A stretch of DNA of 64,000 bases from Saccharicrinis sp963677655 (GCA_963677655.1 OY782088.1), one strand, 5' to 3'. Shown: positions 29,257-39,209, numbered from the stretch's first letter. Program-made: numbers and translations. The notes: generated by a model not told the origin, from the letters alone.

Positions 29257-30506
29257 ATTTTCCCTTTCTTTTCTATTGATAGATAGTATAATTTTGAGCA
29301 ATTTGACTCTACTAAAATTTTATTGGCACACCTATTTATATCTTCTGCAGTTACTTTCTGATATTTATCCACTTCCATATTAATATCATTCGCATCTCCC
29401 AGCAATTCGAATTGAGCCAATGTCATAGCTTTATTTAAAAAACTAATCTCCGAAAAAGTTAATGTAGATTCTACCTTATTTTTTACTTTTTGAAGTTCAT
29501 AATCTTCAACAAGTTCTGTTTTTATTTCGTTGATTTCTTCCCAAATGGCCTTTTCTGCATCATAAACAGAAACTTCATCTGAAACATTTCCGGCAAAAGT
29601 AAACAACCCATTCTCTATATCACCAGATACATATGCATGTAAATCAGTAAAATACTTTTTTTGTTTTACCAGCCTTTGGTATAACCTGGAACTTGAACCA
29701 TTAGAAAGTACATCTGACAATAAATCAATGGCATGATATTCTTTATCATTTCTTCCACACATGTGAAAAACCATCTGGAACATATCAGAAGGAACATCTC
29801 GTTCTACTTTTAATTCTCGAATGCCATTTTGTTTTGGTTCCTCCGGCAATTGACGTTTAACTACATCTCGAGAAGGAATATCACCAAACCATTTTTTTAC
29901 CAACTCAAAAGTTTCCTCCGGATCAACATTTCCTGTAATACTTACAATTGCATTATTGGGCGCATAATGCGAGTAAAAGAAACGTTTCACATCTTCTAAA
30001 TTAGCATCTTCAATATGTTTAATATCAGCACCAATTGTAGGCCATTTGTACGGATGTACTTTATAAGCCAACGGCTTCAATAACAACGGAATATCTCCAT
30101 AAGGCTGATTTAAATATCTTTGCTTATATTCTTCAATTACCACTTTCCTCTGAACATCTAAAGATTCTTCAGAGAAATCTAATTCAAGCATTCTATCTGA
30201 CTCCAACCACAAACCTGTTTCTAGGTTGGCTGCAGGCAACGTTAAGTAATAATTAGTTAAATCGTTGCTAGTCCATGCGTTATTATCTCCACCAACCTTC
30301 TGCAAAGGTTCATCGTATGAAGAAATATGTTTACTTCCTCCAAACATTAAATGCTCAAATAAATGGGCAAAACCAGTTTTTGCTTCATCTTCATCTTTCG
30401 CCCCTACGTCATACAACACATTAATTGCTGCCAATGGAGTTGTTTCATCTCGATGTACAATTAGTCTCAAACCATTATCCAGCGTATACTTTTTTATATC
30501 TATCAT
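29250..30506 (-). CDS. M16-family zinc peptidase, catalytic subunit
   Basis: A 418-residue peptidase with the inverted zinc motif H48-L-F-E51-H52 (HxxEH) in GFAHLFEHLMFGG, and the third ligand expected about 76 residues on, in VVIEEYKQRY. It lacks a clear signal peptide. It is followed by the inactive partner gene with a 7-base overlap, which implies coupled translation and a fixed ratio. The substrate is unknown; relatives degrade peptides. It starts 3 bases after the nitronate-monooxygenase-like gene. Confidence 0.94.
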   Translation of the reverse strand: MIDIKKYTLDNGLRLIVHRDETTPLAAINVLYDVGAKDEDEAKTGFAHLFEHLMFGGSKHISSYDEPLQKVGGDNNAWTSNDLTNYYLTLPAANLETGLWLESDRMLELDFSEESLDVQRKVVIEEYKQRYLNQPYGDIPLLLKPLAYKVHPYKWPTIGADIKHIEDANLEDVKRFFYSHYAPNNAIVSITGNVDPEETFELVKKWFGDIPSRDVVKRQLPEEPKQNGIRELKVERDVPSDMFQMVFHMCGRNDKEYHAIDLLSDVLSNGSSSRLYQRLVKQKKYFTDLHAYVSGDIENGLFTFAGNVSDEVSVYDAEKAIWEEINEIKTELVEDYELQKVKNKVESTLTFSEISFLNKAMTLAQFELLGDANDINMEVDKYQKVTAEDINRCANKILVESNCSKLYYLSIEKKGKIC

Positions 30507-30509
30507 CCT

Positions 30510-31466
30510 CTAAAACTGATATGCACTATTATTTAACAAATTATTTTTAATAGTATTATAGTCATCTATTATTTCTTCCATAATATCTTTTACCGACTTT
30601 ACTTCATTTATCATTGAAGAAACCTGTCCTATTTCTAACTCTCCCTCATCAAGGTCACCTAAAAACATTCCCATTTTTGCACGGCCTTTACCTAACATTT
30701 CTCGCAACTCTTCTATTGAAGCTCCTTTCTTTTGGGCATCTTCAACACGAGTTGAAAATTTGTTATGAATCAATCTCACCGGAGCAAGTTGTTTTAATGT
30801 TAATACAGTACCTCCTTCTCCAGCTTCGATAACCTTTTGCAAAAAATCCGGATGTGCAGAAGATTCTTTACTTGCTGCAAAGCGAGATCCCATTTGAACC
30901 CCATCTGCACCAAGAGCCATTGCTGCAAGCATTGCACTACCGGAACCAATACCTCCTGCTGCAATTAATGGAAGAGAAGTAACTTTTCTTATCTGCGGAA
31001 TTAAAACCATTGTAGTTGTTTCCTCTCTACTATTGTGCCCTCCTGCTTCAAAACCTTCAGCTACTATTGCATCAACACCACTATCTTCACATTTTTTCGC
31101 AAAACGACTATTAGCAATCACATGAACTACTGTAATTCCATGTTCTTTTAACTTAGCTGTATATTTTGCAGGATTACCTGCACTTGTGAAAACAATTTTT
31201 ACCCCTTCACCTATTATTATATCTATTAATTCATCAATATTTGGATATAATAATGGAACATTTACTCCCCAAGGATTATCCGTAGCAGCTTTCATTTTAG
31301 CAATATGCTCTTTTAAAACTTCTGGATACATTGATCCTGCCCCCAACAAACCTAAACCTCCATTGTTACTTACAGCAGATGCCAATTTCCATCCACTACA
31401 CCATACCATTCCACCTTGTATAATAGGATATTTGATTCCAAATAAAGAAGTTATTTTATTTTCCAT
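30510..31466 (-). CDS. nitronate monooxygenase / FabK-like flavoprotein
   Basis: A 318-residue FMN-dependent TIM-barrel enzyme of the 2-nitropropane dioxygenase family, which includes nitronate monooxygenases and FabK enoyl-ACP reductases. The start TSLFGIKYPIIQGGMVWCSG is characteristic, followed by AEGFEAGGHNSREETTTMVL and AAGGIGSGSAMLAAMALGADG, which bind FMN. The sequence does not decide between the two activities. It heads a tightly packed minus-strand operon with the two M16 genes and perhaps rel. Confidence 0.88.
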   Translation of the reverse strand: MENKITSLFGIKYPIIQGGMVWCSGWKLASAVSNNGGLGLLGAGSMYPEVLKEHIAKMKAATDNPWGVNVPLLYPNIDELIDIIIGEGVKIVFTSAGNPAKYTAKLKEHGITVVHVIANSRFAKKCEDSGVDAIVAEGFEAGGHNSREETTTMVLIPQIRKVTSLPLIAAGGIGSGSAMLAAMALGADGVQMGSRFAASKESSAHPDFLQKVIEAGEGGTVLTLKQLAPVRLIHNKFSTRVEDAQKKGASIEELREMLGKGRAKMGMFLGDLDEGELEIGQVSSMINEVKSVKDIMEEIIDDYNTIKNNLLNNSAYQF

Positions 31467-31497
31467 AATGTTTTATTTTTTCAGCCTGCTAAGATAT

Positions 31498-31505
31498 CAA
31501 AATTA
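31498..31505 (-). promoter_or_regulatory. -7 element for the flavoprotein-M16 operon
   Basis: Minus strand TAATTTTG (TAnnTTTG), 32 bases before the start at 31466. No -33 box was recognised. Confidence 0.35.
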
Positions 31506-31826
31506 TATCTGTTTTATTAATTAATAGCTAAGATTAGATCTACCTAAAGCATTTATTATGAAGCTTACAAAACTTAATACGTACATAATTTCCTAGCAAT
31601 AACATTTGTCACTTGTTGTACGCACTGAACTTTCGACTCATTTTATACGTACTTATAAAAATATATTACCATGTTAAATTTCATCTATAAATATCATACT
31701 CTCAACATATAGAAAAGCACATTTTCATCAAAAGAGAAAAAAACAATACAAAAAAAGTTAACATATTTTATGAATTTTCGTTAATTTCAGTATCCAAAAT
31801 ACTTAAACCCCGTAATTAATTACCAT
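31506..31826. other. divergent intergenic region, nothing identified
   Basis: AT-rich spacer between divergent genes. I see no hairpin, repeat or gene that I can support, and no good TAnnTTTG element pointing right. Confidence 0.3.
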
Positions 31827-32231
31827 ATGATCTCTATAAAAAGAAATCAATCTAAAGACCTGATTGAAATACACATAGAAAAGGAAACATCAAAATCTGA
31901 GTTTTATAAATTTTGCAATTTCCTTATAAACAATAAAAGTATTTCAAGAACCATAAACCTTTTATTTATTATTCCTGAAGGAATGAATAAAGTAGACTAT
32001 GTAAATTTATCCAATATTTCATTCGGATTAAAAGAAGCATGTTCTCATTTTGACCAGGTAAATATGGCAGTATCCGTTTGTAAAAACAGAGAGTGCTTTT
32101 TATGTTCAGTTTTTAAGAAATTGATTTCTGATTCAAAAATAAGGTTTGAATATTTCCCATCTACAAAAGATGCGGTACGATGGATACGACGCGTAAACTA
32201 CCAACCCAGCTTTTCAAACAGATACGCATAA
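31827..32231 (+). CDS. unknown small protein, possibly STAS-like
   Basis: A 134-residue protein with no signal peptide. The alternation of strands and helices (LIEIHIEKE, NLLFIIPEGMNKVDYVNLSNISFGL, VNMAVSV, then a C-terminal helix with KDAVRWIRRV) is reminiscent of SpoIIAA/STAS-type folds, which are common as short stand-alone proteins in Bacteroidota. A cysteine cluster C-x4-C-x2-C (CKNRECFLC) lies near residue 90. I cannot name a family and the fold is a guess. Confidence 0.55.
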   Translation: MISIKRNQSKDLIEIHIEKETSKSEFYKFCNFLINNKSISRTINLLFIIPEGMNKVDYVNLSNISFGLKEACSHFDQVNMAVSVCKNRECFLCSVFKKLISDSKIRFEYFPSTKDAVRWIRRVNYQPSFSNRYA

Positions 32232-32492
32232 ATATTATTAGACAATATAAGAACCTTAGTTTGATATATTTTTTTGGAATTTACTTTACTAACTATCGTT
32301 TAACAAGTTATTCGATAAAATGTTGTTTCAAAACACTCATAAACAGTAATAATCACCTGAAGATCAAATAAAATAAAGTCTACTTTAAATAATTTTCAGC
32401 AAGAATATTACTTTTTATTAAAATCTTAATTCCTAAATAATAATCAAATTAAGGTTAATACCTTAAAATCAAATAAACCAAAAATTTTAATT

Positions 32493-32696
32493 ATGGCACG
32501 TAACAAACAGTATGACGCCCATGTCTTTAAATCAAATGAAACACACAAAATTAATTATTTTGCTCACCTTTATGGCAAAGATGACAATGTCAAACGTTTC
32601 TTAAAACGACGCTGTGCATTAGGTACCATCCAAAACAAAACACATCTTGAACTATTTCAATTAATTGAAAAAGAACTTGGCATACCAATGCCTTAA
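32493..32696 (+). CDS. unknown 67-residue basic protein
   Basis: A small soluble basic protein beginning MARNKQYDAHVFKSNE, with FLKRRCALGTIQNKTHLELFQLIEKELGIP at its C-terminal part (residues 36-65). It has a proper ATG, protein-like composition and its own strong terminator 10 bases later, which support a real gene. I recognise no family. The basic surface would suit nucleic-acid binding, but that is inference. Confidence 0.65.
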   Translation: MARNKQYDAHVFKSNETHKINYFAHLYGKDDNVKRFLKRRCALGTIQNKTHLELFQLIEKELGIPMP

Positions 32697-32706
32697 ATCT
32701 ATATAT

Positions 32707-32730
32707 GGGTGCAACTTTTTAGTTGTACCC
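32707..32730. terminator. bidirectional terminator
   Basis: GGGTGCAACT (32707-32716) pairs with AGTTGTACCC (32721-32730) through one G-U pair over a TTTT loop, followed by TTTCTTTT. It sits between convergent genes and can serve both. Confidence 0.75.
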
Positions 32731-32736
32731 TTTCTT

Positions 32737-35142
32737 TTAAAATTCAATTTTAACCCCTATTGTAGGTAATACTGTTCCTTCTTCTGTATTTATTTTATTA
32801 AATAAATATCGTTGTTCACTAGTAGCATCAGAAGGGTTTTGAATTACTGGGTCGCCATTTTCTCCATAAAGCAAAATATATTTAACAGGATCTTTAATTT
32901 TATAATTGTATACGTTTTGTATATCCATATATAAACCTAAAGTCCACTTTTTAAAAGTATATTGTTTATCTATACGTAAATCTAACTGATGAAAGTTAGC
33001 CAAACGCTCCTGATTAAATTTACTGTAATCCAAATACTCTTTACCCTTTATATCCCAGTAATTCTTAAGAGTGGTTTTATTTTCGTCAACAGGTGTATAA
33101 GGCAAACCACCAACAAATCTCCATTTCAAACCCATATCCCAATTTCGCTTTAACTTTTTATTATAGGTTAATGTTACTAAACGCCTGCTATCCCATGAAC
33201 TTGGGATATATGTATTATAAATATTTTTAAATTCGCTTTTAACATAAGTGTATGATAAAATATATCGATGCCCTTTGGGAGAGTTTTGTCTGATCATTAA
33301 CTCAAAACCATAAGATCTGCCTTCTCCTATTGGAATTAATTCTTCATCTCCTACTACCTCAAAATCTGCACCTTTACTAGCTAACGAAACGGAATCAGAA
33401 ACAGAAAATGGATAATCCGAATAATCTTTATAAAATCCTTCTAAAGAAAGTTTAGTATAATCATTTGGTAAAAAATCCAAACCTACAACATAATGATCTG
33501 CATTTATATATTTTAATCCATTTCTTTTATTTATTAAAATATTTCCCTCATCTCTAAACCCAAGCGCAGTATATGCCGGCAATTGATTATAACTACTTAC
33601 ACTGCTACTCATAGAAATACTTGGCGTAATTTTATATGATAAAGAAATATTATAGCCAAATTGATTTAATAAATAAGACATTTCCCGGGAATAGCTGTTC
33701 GCATCCATCCTAAAACCAATTGTAGCATTTAAATTATTGAACAACAATGGAGTTGACAATGAACCAAATAAACCATATTTAAATAATTCCAGTTCTGAAT
33801 AGTAACTATAATCTGTTAGAGAGTTATTGACAAATTGCTTTTTGAATGTATTATTTAAATACTTTGATGTTTCTAATAAAAAACCGCTATTAATCTTTAT
33901 GCCGCTCATTATTTTATCCCATTCCAATCTAAATTTATTCTCTATTTCTTTTGATTTGTAATCCAGGATTAAATTCTCCTCATTAATCTCATTATCTTTA
34001 TACTTAATTGAAGTATTATTTAAATAATTACGACTTAACACTACGGTCAAATAACCATCTGTAAAGAAGTGTTTATAACTAGTCCCAATAGTATAACTTT
34101 CTTGTTCAATAACTGGAACATAAGATAAGATATATTGATTTTCAGGAGTATTTCCTGATTGCTTATTTAGTTCAAAATCATCAATGGCTCCAAAACCTAA
34201 AAATGAAATTTCATTTTTAGAATTCAATTTGGTTTTTGTCTTAAATTGAAAATCAGTAAAAGTTGGTAAAAAAGGTAAATCAAGAGCTTTAAACAAAAGC
34301 TGCAAATAGGATCTTCGAGCTGATAATAACATTGTTGTATTACTACTTAAAGGTGACGACAAAGACAATGCTAATTCACTAGCCCCAATGACACCTTTAA
34401 AATCAGTCCCCTGATCATTTCCATCTAGTTGTTTAAATTCCATAACAGAACTTAAACCATTACTTTTTGCCATCGGAAATGAACTTGAATAAAAATCAAC
34501 TTGACTTATAAAATCAACATTTAAAATACCAACTGGTCCACCTGTAGAACCTTGTGTGGAGAAATGATTAATAGTAGGAATCTCTATACCATCAACATAA
34601 AACTTATTCTCTGATGGACCACCTCCTCTTACTAAAATATCATTTCTATAAGCCAGGGTACTGCTAACTCCTGGAAATGATTGTATAACCTTTGAAATGT
34701 CTCTGTTAGCTCCGGCACTCTTTTCTATTTGATCTATTCCGATACGTTTTAACGATACCGGATTATCTAACTTAGAAGTAAATATAGAAGGTTTAATTAC
34801 AATTTCATTTATTGATTCTATGCTAGGATCCATAAATAACTCAATATAATTATTCCCAACACTTGATAAGTGTATTACCTCTGAAACGTAAGTCCTGTAA
34901 CCGATTGAAGATAATTTTAGTTGAACATACTCCTTATCTGTTACTTCCAACTCAAACTTCCCCTGATCATTCGTACTTGTTCCAATTTGAGCGTTATTAA
35001 TTATTACATTAACAAAAGGAAGACTATTATTGGTATATGCATCTTTTACAATCCCCTTAATAATTCTTTTTTGAGCAATAATATTAACACTACAAATGAA
35101 AACATATATAAAATAAAGTAATAGGTATCTCATTCTGTTCAT
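32737..35142 (-). CDS. TonB-dependent outer-membrane receptor
   Basis: An 801-residue receptor from the ATG at 35142; a GTG three codons upstream is less likely. It has a signal peptide (ending NIIAQ), a carboxypeptidase-regulatory-like beta domain (residues about 25-110, with GIVKDAYTNNSLPFVNVII), a plug domain with ISKVIQSFPGVSSTL and DILVRGGGPSENKFYVDG, and a C-terminal beta-barrel ending in aromatic-tipped strands (IGVKIEF). It imports a substrate across the outer membrane using TonB-ExbBD. There is no SusD partner beside it, so it is not a SusCD pair. The substrate is unknown. Confidence 0.93.
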   Translation of the reverse strand: MNRMRYLLLYFIYVFICSVNIIAQKRIIKGIVKDAYTNNSLPFVNVIINNAQIGTSTNDQGKFELEVTDKEYVQLKLSSIGYRTYVSEVIHLSSVGNNYIELFMDPSIESINEIVIKPSIFTSKLDNPVSLKRIGIDQIEKSAGANRDISKVIQSFPGVSSTLAYRNDILVRGGGPSENKFYVDGIEIPTINHFSTQGSTGGPVGILNVDFISQVDFYSSSFPMAKSNGLSSVMEFKQLDGNDQGTDFKGVIGASELALSLSSPLSSNTTMLLSARRSYLQLLFKALDLPFLPTFTDFQFKTKTKLNSKNEISFLGFGAIDDFELNKQSGNTPENQYILSYVPVIEQESYTIGTSYKHFFTDGYLTVVLSRNYLNNTSIKYKDNEINEENLILDYKSKEIENKFRLEWDKIMSGIKINSGFLLETSKYLNNTFKKQFVNNSLTDYSYYSELELFKYGLFGSLSTPLLFNNLNATIGFRMDANSYSREMSYLLNQFGYNISLSYKITPSISMSSSVSSYNQLPAYTALGFRDEGNILINKRNGLKYINADHYVVGLDFLPNDYTKLSLEGFYKDYSDYPFSVSDSVSLASKGADFEVVGDEELIPIGEGRSYGFELMIRQNSPKGHRYILSYTYVKSEFKNIYNTYIPSSWDSRRLVTLTYNKKLKRNWDMGLKWRFVGGLPYTPVDENKTTLKNYWDIKGKEYLDYSKFNQERLANFHQLDLRIDKQYTFKKWTLGLYMDIQNVYNYKIKDPVKYILLYGENGDPVIQNPSDATSEQRYLFNKINTEEGTVLPTIGVKIEF

Positions 35143-35296
35143 TTTAAACACTCATTAATTAAACACCATTATTTCTGTTTTGTTTTCATTTAATATCAAC
35201 ACATTATACCTTAAACATACACATCAAATAAAATAATAACCGTTATTAGTTTATCTTCTCTCAACCTTTTATATCTCTTATTATTCTTGGTTTTTA

Positions 35297-35324
35297 TTAT
35301 GAAATCATAATAATAATTTCATAA
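35297..35324. promoter_or_regulatory. inverted repeat before ClC gene 1
   Basis: TTATGAAAT (35297-35305) mirrors ATTTCATAA (35316-35324) with a 10-base spacer. It lies between the divergent TonB receptor and ClC genes and could be a dimer-binding operator. Confidence 0.35.
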
Positions 35325-35391
35325 ATTGAAACAAAATTCGTTTACAAACAAGGACCTATAACTGAATTACATCTAAATCTATATTGAGAAA

Positions 35392-37170
35392 ATGCGTGGA
35401 GATAATTTACTTAAAAAATTACTTATATGGAGATTAAGAAATGTCAGCAATAGGCAGTTTTTAATAATCCTGAGTATTATTACTGGAGTAGCAGCAGGCT
35501 TAGCTGCTGTCATCATAAAAAAATCTGTTGGATACATACATCACATTGTGCACCATACTATCGAGCTTAGTGGATACGAATGGTTATACCTTATCGCTCC
35601 GGGGATAGGCGTTTTTCTTACTGTTTTATTTATTAAGTACATTGTTAGGAGACCGGTAAGACATGGTATTCCTAATGTTTTATATGCCATTTCAAAAAAT
35701 CACGGAAAGATGAACCGCCATAATATGGTTTCATCAGTTATCGCCAGTTCCTTTACCGTTGGTTTTGGTGGATCAGTAGGACTTGAAGGACCTACTGTTT
35801 CTACAGGTGCTGCAATTGGAGCAAACTTAGGCAAACTTTTACATCTTAATTACAGACAAATTACTTTACTACTGGGTTGTGCATGCGCCGGAGCTATGTC
35901 GGCAATTTTTAAAGCTCCCATTGCAGCTATTGTTTTTGCTCTTGAAGTTATTATGCTTGACTTAACTCTAACATCGCTTGTTCCTTTACTACTATCATCG
36001 GCTTCTGCTGTTGTTATTTCCTATTTATTTCTCGGACAAGAGGTAGTTTATCCTTTTATTGTTGAACATACTTATTCAATACATGAACTTACTTTTTATG
36101 TTCTATTGGGATTTGCTTGTGGTTTTGTGGCCACTTATTTTACTCGAATGTATAAATATATTGAACATTTATTTGAAAAAATAAATAATGGCTGGTCAAG
36201 ACTTGCATTTGGAGCATTCTGTCTTGGTGTGTTAATGATATTTTTTCCTCACTTATTTGGTGAAGGTTATGAAGTAATAAATGGAGCATTAAATGGAGAT
36301 TTATATTATTTGCATGATGTGGGAATATTTAGTCATTTAAATGTATCCTTTGTCAACTTTATTATTATTATGACCCTAACTATTGGGGTTAAAGTCATTG
36401 CAACTTCCATTACATTTGGTAGTGGTGGTGTAGGAGGTATTTTTGCTCCTACATTATTTATGGGTGCAAATACTGGTGTATTATTTGCTACAATTATTAA
36501 CAAAATTGGTTGGATAGAGTTACCTATTAAAAATTTCGCCCTTATCGGTATGGCAGGATTAATAGCCGGTGTACTACATGCGCCATTAACCGGCTTATTT
36601 CTTATAGCTGACCTTTCAGGAGGATATACAATGTTCCTACCTCTGATGATAACTGCAACCATAAGTTTCGTTGTTGCAAAAACTTTTGAAAAACATTCTG
36701 TCTACACTCATCAATTAGCTCGACGCAAAGAGCTTCTAACTCACGATAAAGACCAAAATATTATGACTATGATGGATGTAAACAAACTTATTGAGACAGA
36801 TTTTGCTATAATTTCACCAGAAGCGACTTTAGGCGATCTTGTAAAAGTTGTTTCAAAAGCACACAGAAATTTATTTCCGGTTGTAGATGAAGAAGGAATA
36901 TTGCAAGGAATGGTAAAAATGGATGATATTAGAGAAATTATCTTTCATCCAGAGAAATATGACATTATAAAAGTTAAAGATTTGATGTATATGCCAGAAT
37001 ACTTTATAAGTCCAGACGATGGTATGGAGGATCTTGTTGAAATATTCAGAAAATCTGGAAGATTTAATATCGCAGTAATTAGCAAAGGAAAATATCATGG
37101 ATTTATATCTCGTGCTAACGCTTTCACTGCATATAGAAACCAACTAAAAAAGTTCTCTTCTGATTACTAA
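35392..37170 (+). CDS. ClC-family chloride channel/transporter with CBS pair, copy 1
   Basis: A 592-residue inner-membrane ClC protein with a C-terminal CBS pair (about residues 460-585). The gating glutamate is E132 in GSVGLEGPTV, and the second selectivity segment is GSGGVGGIFAP. The position equal to the internal proton glutamate of E. coli ClC (E203) is V186 in FALEVIML, as in many ClC channels, so strict Cl-/H+ exchange is doubtful. The CBS pair may bind adenine nucleotides. The unknown gene 37175 starts 4 bases later, so the two are co-transcribed. A paralogue lies at 41319. Confidence 0.93.
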   Translation: MRGDNLLKKLLIWRLRNVSNRQFLIILSIITGVAAGLAAVIIKKSVGYIHHIVHHTIELSGYEWLYLIAPGIGVFLTVLFIKYIVRRPVRHGIPNVLYAISKNHGKMNRHNMVSSVIASSFTVGFGGSVGLEGPTVSTGAAIGANLGKLLHLNYRQITLLLGCACAGAMSAIFKAPIAAIVFALEVIMLDLTLTSLVPLLLSSASAVVISYLFLGQEVVYPFIVEHTYSIHELTFYVLLGFACGFVATYFTRMYKYIEHLFEKINNGWSRLAFGAFCLGVLMIFFPHLFGEGYEVINGALNGDLYYLHDVGIFSHLNVSFVNFIIIMTLTIGVKVIATSITFGSGGVGGIFAPTLFMGANTGVLFATIINKIGWIELPIKNFALIGMAGLIAGVLHAPLTGLFLIADLSGGYTMFLPLMITATISFVVAKTFEKHSVYTHQLARRKELLTHDKDQNIMTMMDVNKLIETDFAIISPEATLGDLVKVVSKAHRNLFPVVDEEGILQGMVKMDDIREIIFHPEKYDIIKVKDLMYMPEYFISPDDGMEDLVEIFRKSGRFNIAVISKGKYHGFISRANAFTAYRNQLKKFSSDY

Positions 37171-37174
37171 TAAA

Positions 37175-38248
37175 ATGACTACTACTGAAATTTTACTTAA
37201 GATTAGAGAAATACAAGAAAACAACGATCGTAGATTCTTTAATAAGGGCATTATTCCTTCTTTCAGAAAACACCCTTTTCTAAAAACAGAAATTCCAGAT
37301 GATAATATATTTTTCTCAGCTTCTTTACTATATATACTTAATCAGTTAGAAACTTATTTAACATCTGAAGAACAAACAATTAAATCGATAATCGCTGCTG
37401 ACATTATTCAAAACTTTAAATTATATACAAATAAACCAGAACGGAATTCTTACAATTTTTGGAGAAAAGAATCCAATAAACACTTCCCCAATGGTAATTT
37501 GCTATGCAAATTAAACAAGTTCATATTACCAGACGATATTGACACCACCTCACTTGTTCAATTATGCAACAACCATAGCTACGAAGAAGCATTGAAAACG
37601 AAGCAATCTCTTAGTCGACATGCAAATCTAGTTAATAGAAAAATCAAAAATGGACATAAATGCTTACAAAACATGAAAGCTTATTCAACGTGGTTTGGCG
37701 AAAATATGCCTATTGAATTTGATTTATGCGTAATAAGTAATTTGTTTTTGTGGATAAACAAATACAATTTTAGTCTAAACACTTACGATCTTGATAGTTT
37801 ACAACTCATAGAACAATCTATATCAAACTCTTTGTATTTTAAATCAGCCTTTAAATCCTCTCCTGAATATCCAAAATTAAGTATAATATTATACCACTTA
37901 GCACGTCTTATTAGCACTACTAATTACTTAAATCATTGCAAGGGAAAACTCATAAAAGATATACAAAGTGTATACTCAAAAACTACAGATGAATTTGATT
38001 TTCTATTATTATCTAATTCTTTGATAAAATTAAAATCATTACCACAATCACAAAAAAATAGATTACTAACTCTAAATCCTGAAATTTTTATTCAGTGGTG
38101 GTTTACTGCGGGATTTCTTTCTTCCTCAGGTAATCCAATAACAAAAAGTTTAGCTCCATACAAATTATTTCATTATAGATTTTATTGCCCTGCATTTATC
38201 TTAACTCTTTACCTTGAAAACAAAATACTAAAAGAACAAACTTTATAA
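37175..38248 (+). CDS. unknown helical protein with terpenoid-cyclase-like DDIDTT motif
   Basis: A 357-residue soluble protein with no signal or membrane helix. It seems all-helical, with motifs YNFW (93-96), LPDDIDTTSLV (118-128), AYSTWFG (169-175) and MPIEFDLCVISN (178-189). The combination NFW, then D-D-x-D-T-T, then conserved aromatic helices recalls alpha/alpha-barrel proteins related to class II terpenoid cyclases, whose acid motif is DxDD. That likeness is weak. It starts 4 bases after the ClC gene, so translation is probably coupled, yet no functional link is known. I cannot assign a function. Confidence 0.7.
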   Translation: MTTTEILLKIREIQENNDRRFFNKGIIPSFRKHPFLKTEIPDDNIFFSASLLYILNQLETYLTSEEQTIKSIIAADIIQNFKLYTNKPERNSYNFWRKESNKHFPNGNLLCKLNKFILPDDIDTTSLVQLCNNHSYEEALKTKQSLSRHANLVNRKIKNGHKCLQNMKAYSTWFGENMPIEFDLCVISNLFLWINKYNFSLNTYDLDSLQLIEQSISNSLYFKSAFKSSPEYPKLSIILYHLARLISTTNYLNHCKGKLIKDIQSVYSKTTDEFDFLLLSNSLIKLKSLPQSQKNRLLTLNPEIFIQWWFTAGFLSSSGNPITKSLAPYKLFHYRFYCPAFILTLYLENKILKEQTL

Positions 38249-38529
38249 TTACGCAATACAATACTGATTTTTAGAATTGAGATTCAAATTAAAAAAAATG
38301 AAAAAAATGCATTTTTTATTTATTTGAAAAATGGGGTTATTCATACATGAAATTTTGCATCTCATTTACAAAAGTCCTATATATTTTCAATTCACACCCC
38401 TATCAAAATCTCCCAAACCCCCTGTATATTTGGTACTTTCAATATTTAAACCTATTTTTGTTATACAATTAATAACCAAAACAAAAGTTCCTTTTATCGG
38501 ACAATTAGTTTAAAATATTTGATCTGGAA

Positions 38530-39090
38530 ATGGAGATAGCAGAAAGCCTAACCCAAACAAACTTGAAAAGAATATTTGATGAAGAATGGAAAGAAATTCC
38601 TAATACTGATTACAAATATGAAGTAAGTAACTATGGTAGAATAAAAAGTTATTGTTACAAATGCCATCCAAATGGGAAAATTGTTAAGTCAGGAAACATT
38701 AAGGGATACAAAAGTGTAAATCTTAAAATGGACGGCAAAAAGAAAACAGTTCTTATTCACAAATTAGTGGCAGAATTGTTTATTCCAAGAAAGGATGAAA
38801 CATTTGATGTTGTAATACACTTAGATTGGAATAAGTTCAATAATCACGTAAGTAATTTACAGTGGTGTACCAGGAAAGAAAGTTTTGACCGATCTCATTC
38901 TAAACTAATCAAGGGAAGAAAAAGAAAAGGAAGAATTATAACAAATTCAAAACTAAGCCATTCTGATGTAAGTGCAATAAAAAACATGTTATCAAACGGA
39001 AGAAAACAAAAAGTTATTGCACAGTTATTTTGCGTTAGTGAAATGCAAATATCAAGAATAAAAAATAATTTAAGTTGGACAGAAGTATAA
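38530..39090 (+). CDS. NUMOD4-HNH protein with C-terminal HTH
   Basis: A 186-residue free-standing homing-endonuclease-like protein. The NUMOD4 DNA-binding motif is at residues 19-43 (EWKEIPNTDYKYEVSNYGRI), followed by an HNH_3-type nuclease domain (about 75-117) with HKLVAELFIP and VIHLDWNKFNNHVSNLQW, which keeps the catalytic His and the Asn residues. A C-terminal helix-turn-helix (about 138-184) has KVIAQLFCVSEMQISRIK. There is no intron, intein or phage context. A second protein of similar plan is at 48204. It may be a selfish nuclease or a domesticated DNA-binding protein. Confidence 0.88.
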   Translation: MEIAESLTQTNLKRIFDEEWKEIPNTDYKYEVSNYGRIKSYCYKCHPNGKIVKSGNIKGYKSVNLKMDGKKKTVLIHKLVAELFIPRKDETFDVVIHLDWNKFNNHVSNLQWCTRKESFDRSHSKLIKGRKRKGRIITNSKLSHSDVSAIKNMLSNGRKQKVIAQLFCVSEMQISRIKNNLSWTEV

Positions 39091-39209
39091 TAACTCAAAA
39101 ATATTAAAGAGGTACCTCCTAACTTATCATTCTATACTATCAGTAAAAGAGTTGTAAATTCAAACCATACAATCTCTTTTATAATTAACTATGAGATACA
39201 ACAAAAAAA

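Noticed and set aside
32180..32371. 63-codon frame overlapping the end of the 134-residue gene
   Set aside because: Out-of-frame continuation with poor codon and residue composition; the upstream gene is the better reading.
38331..38513. 60-codon frame between the unknown protein and the HNH gene
   Set aside because: Low-complexity hydrophobic/Pro sequence, no ribosome site and no likeness to any family; treated as noise.
39109..39118. GAGGTACCTC perfect palindrome after the HNH gene
   Set aside because: Only 10 bases, single copy, no adjacent promoter; expected by chance in a window of this size.
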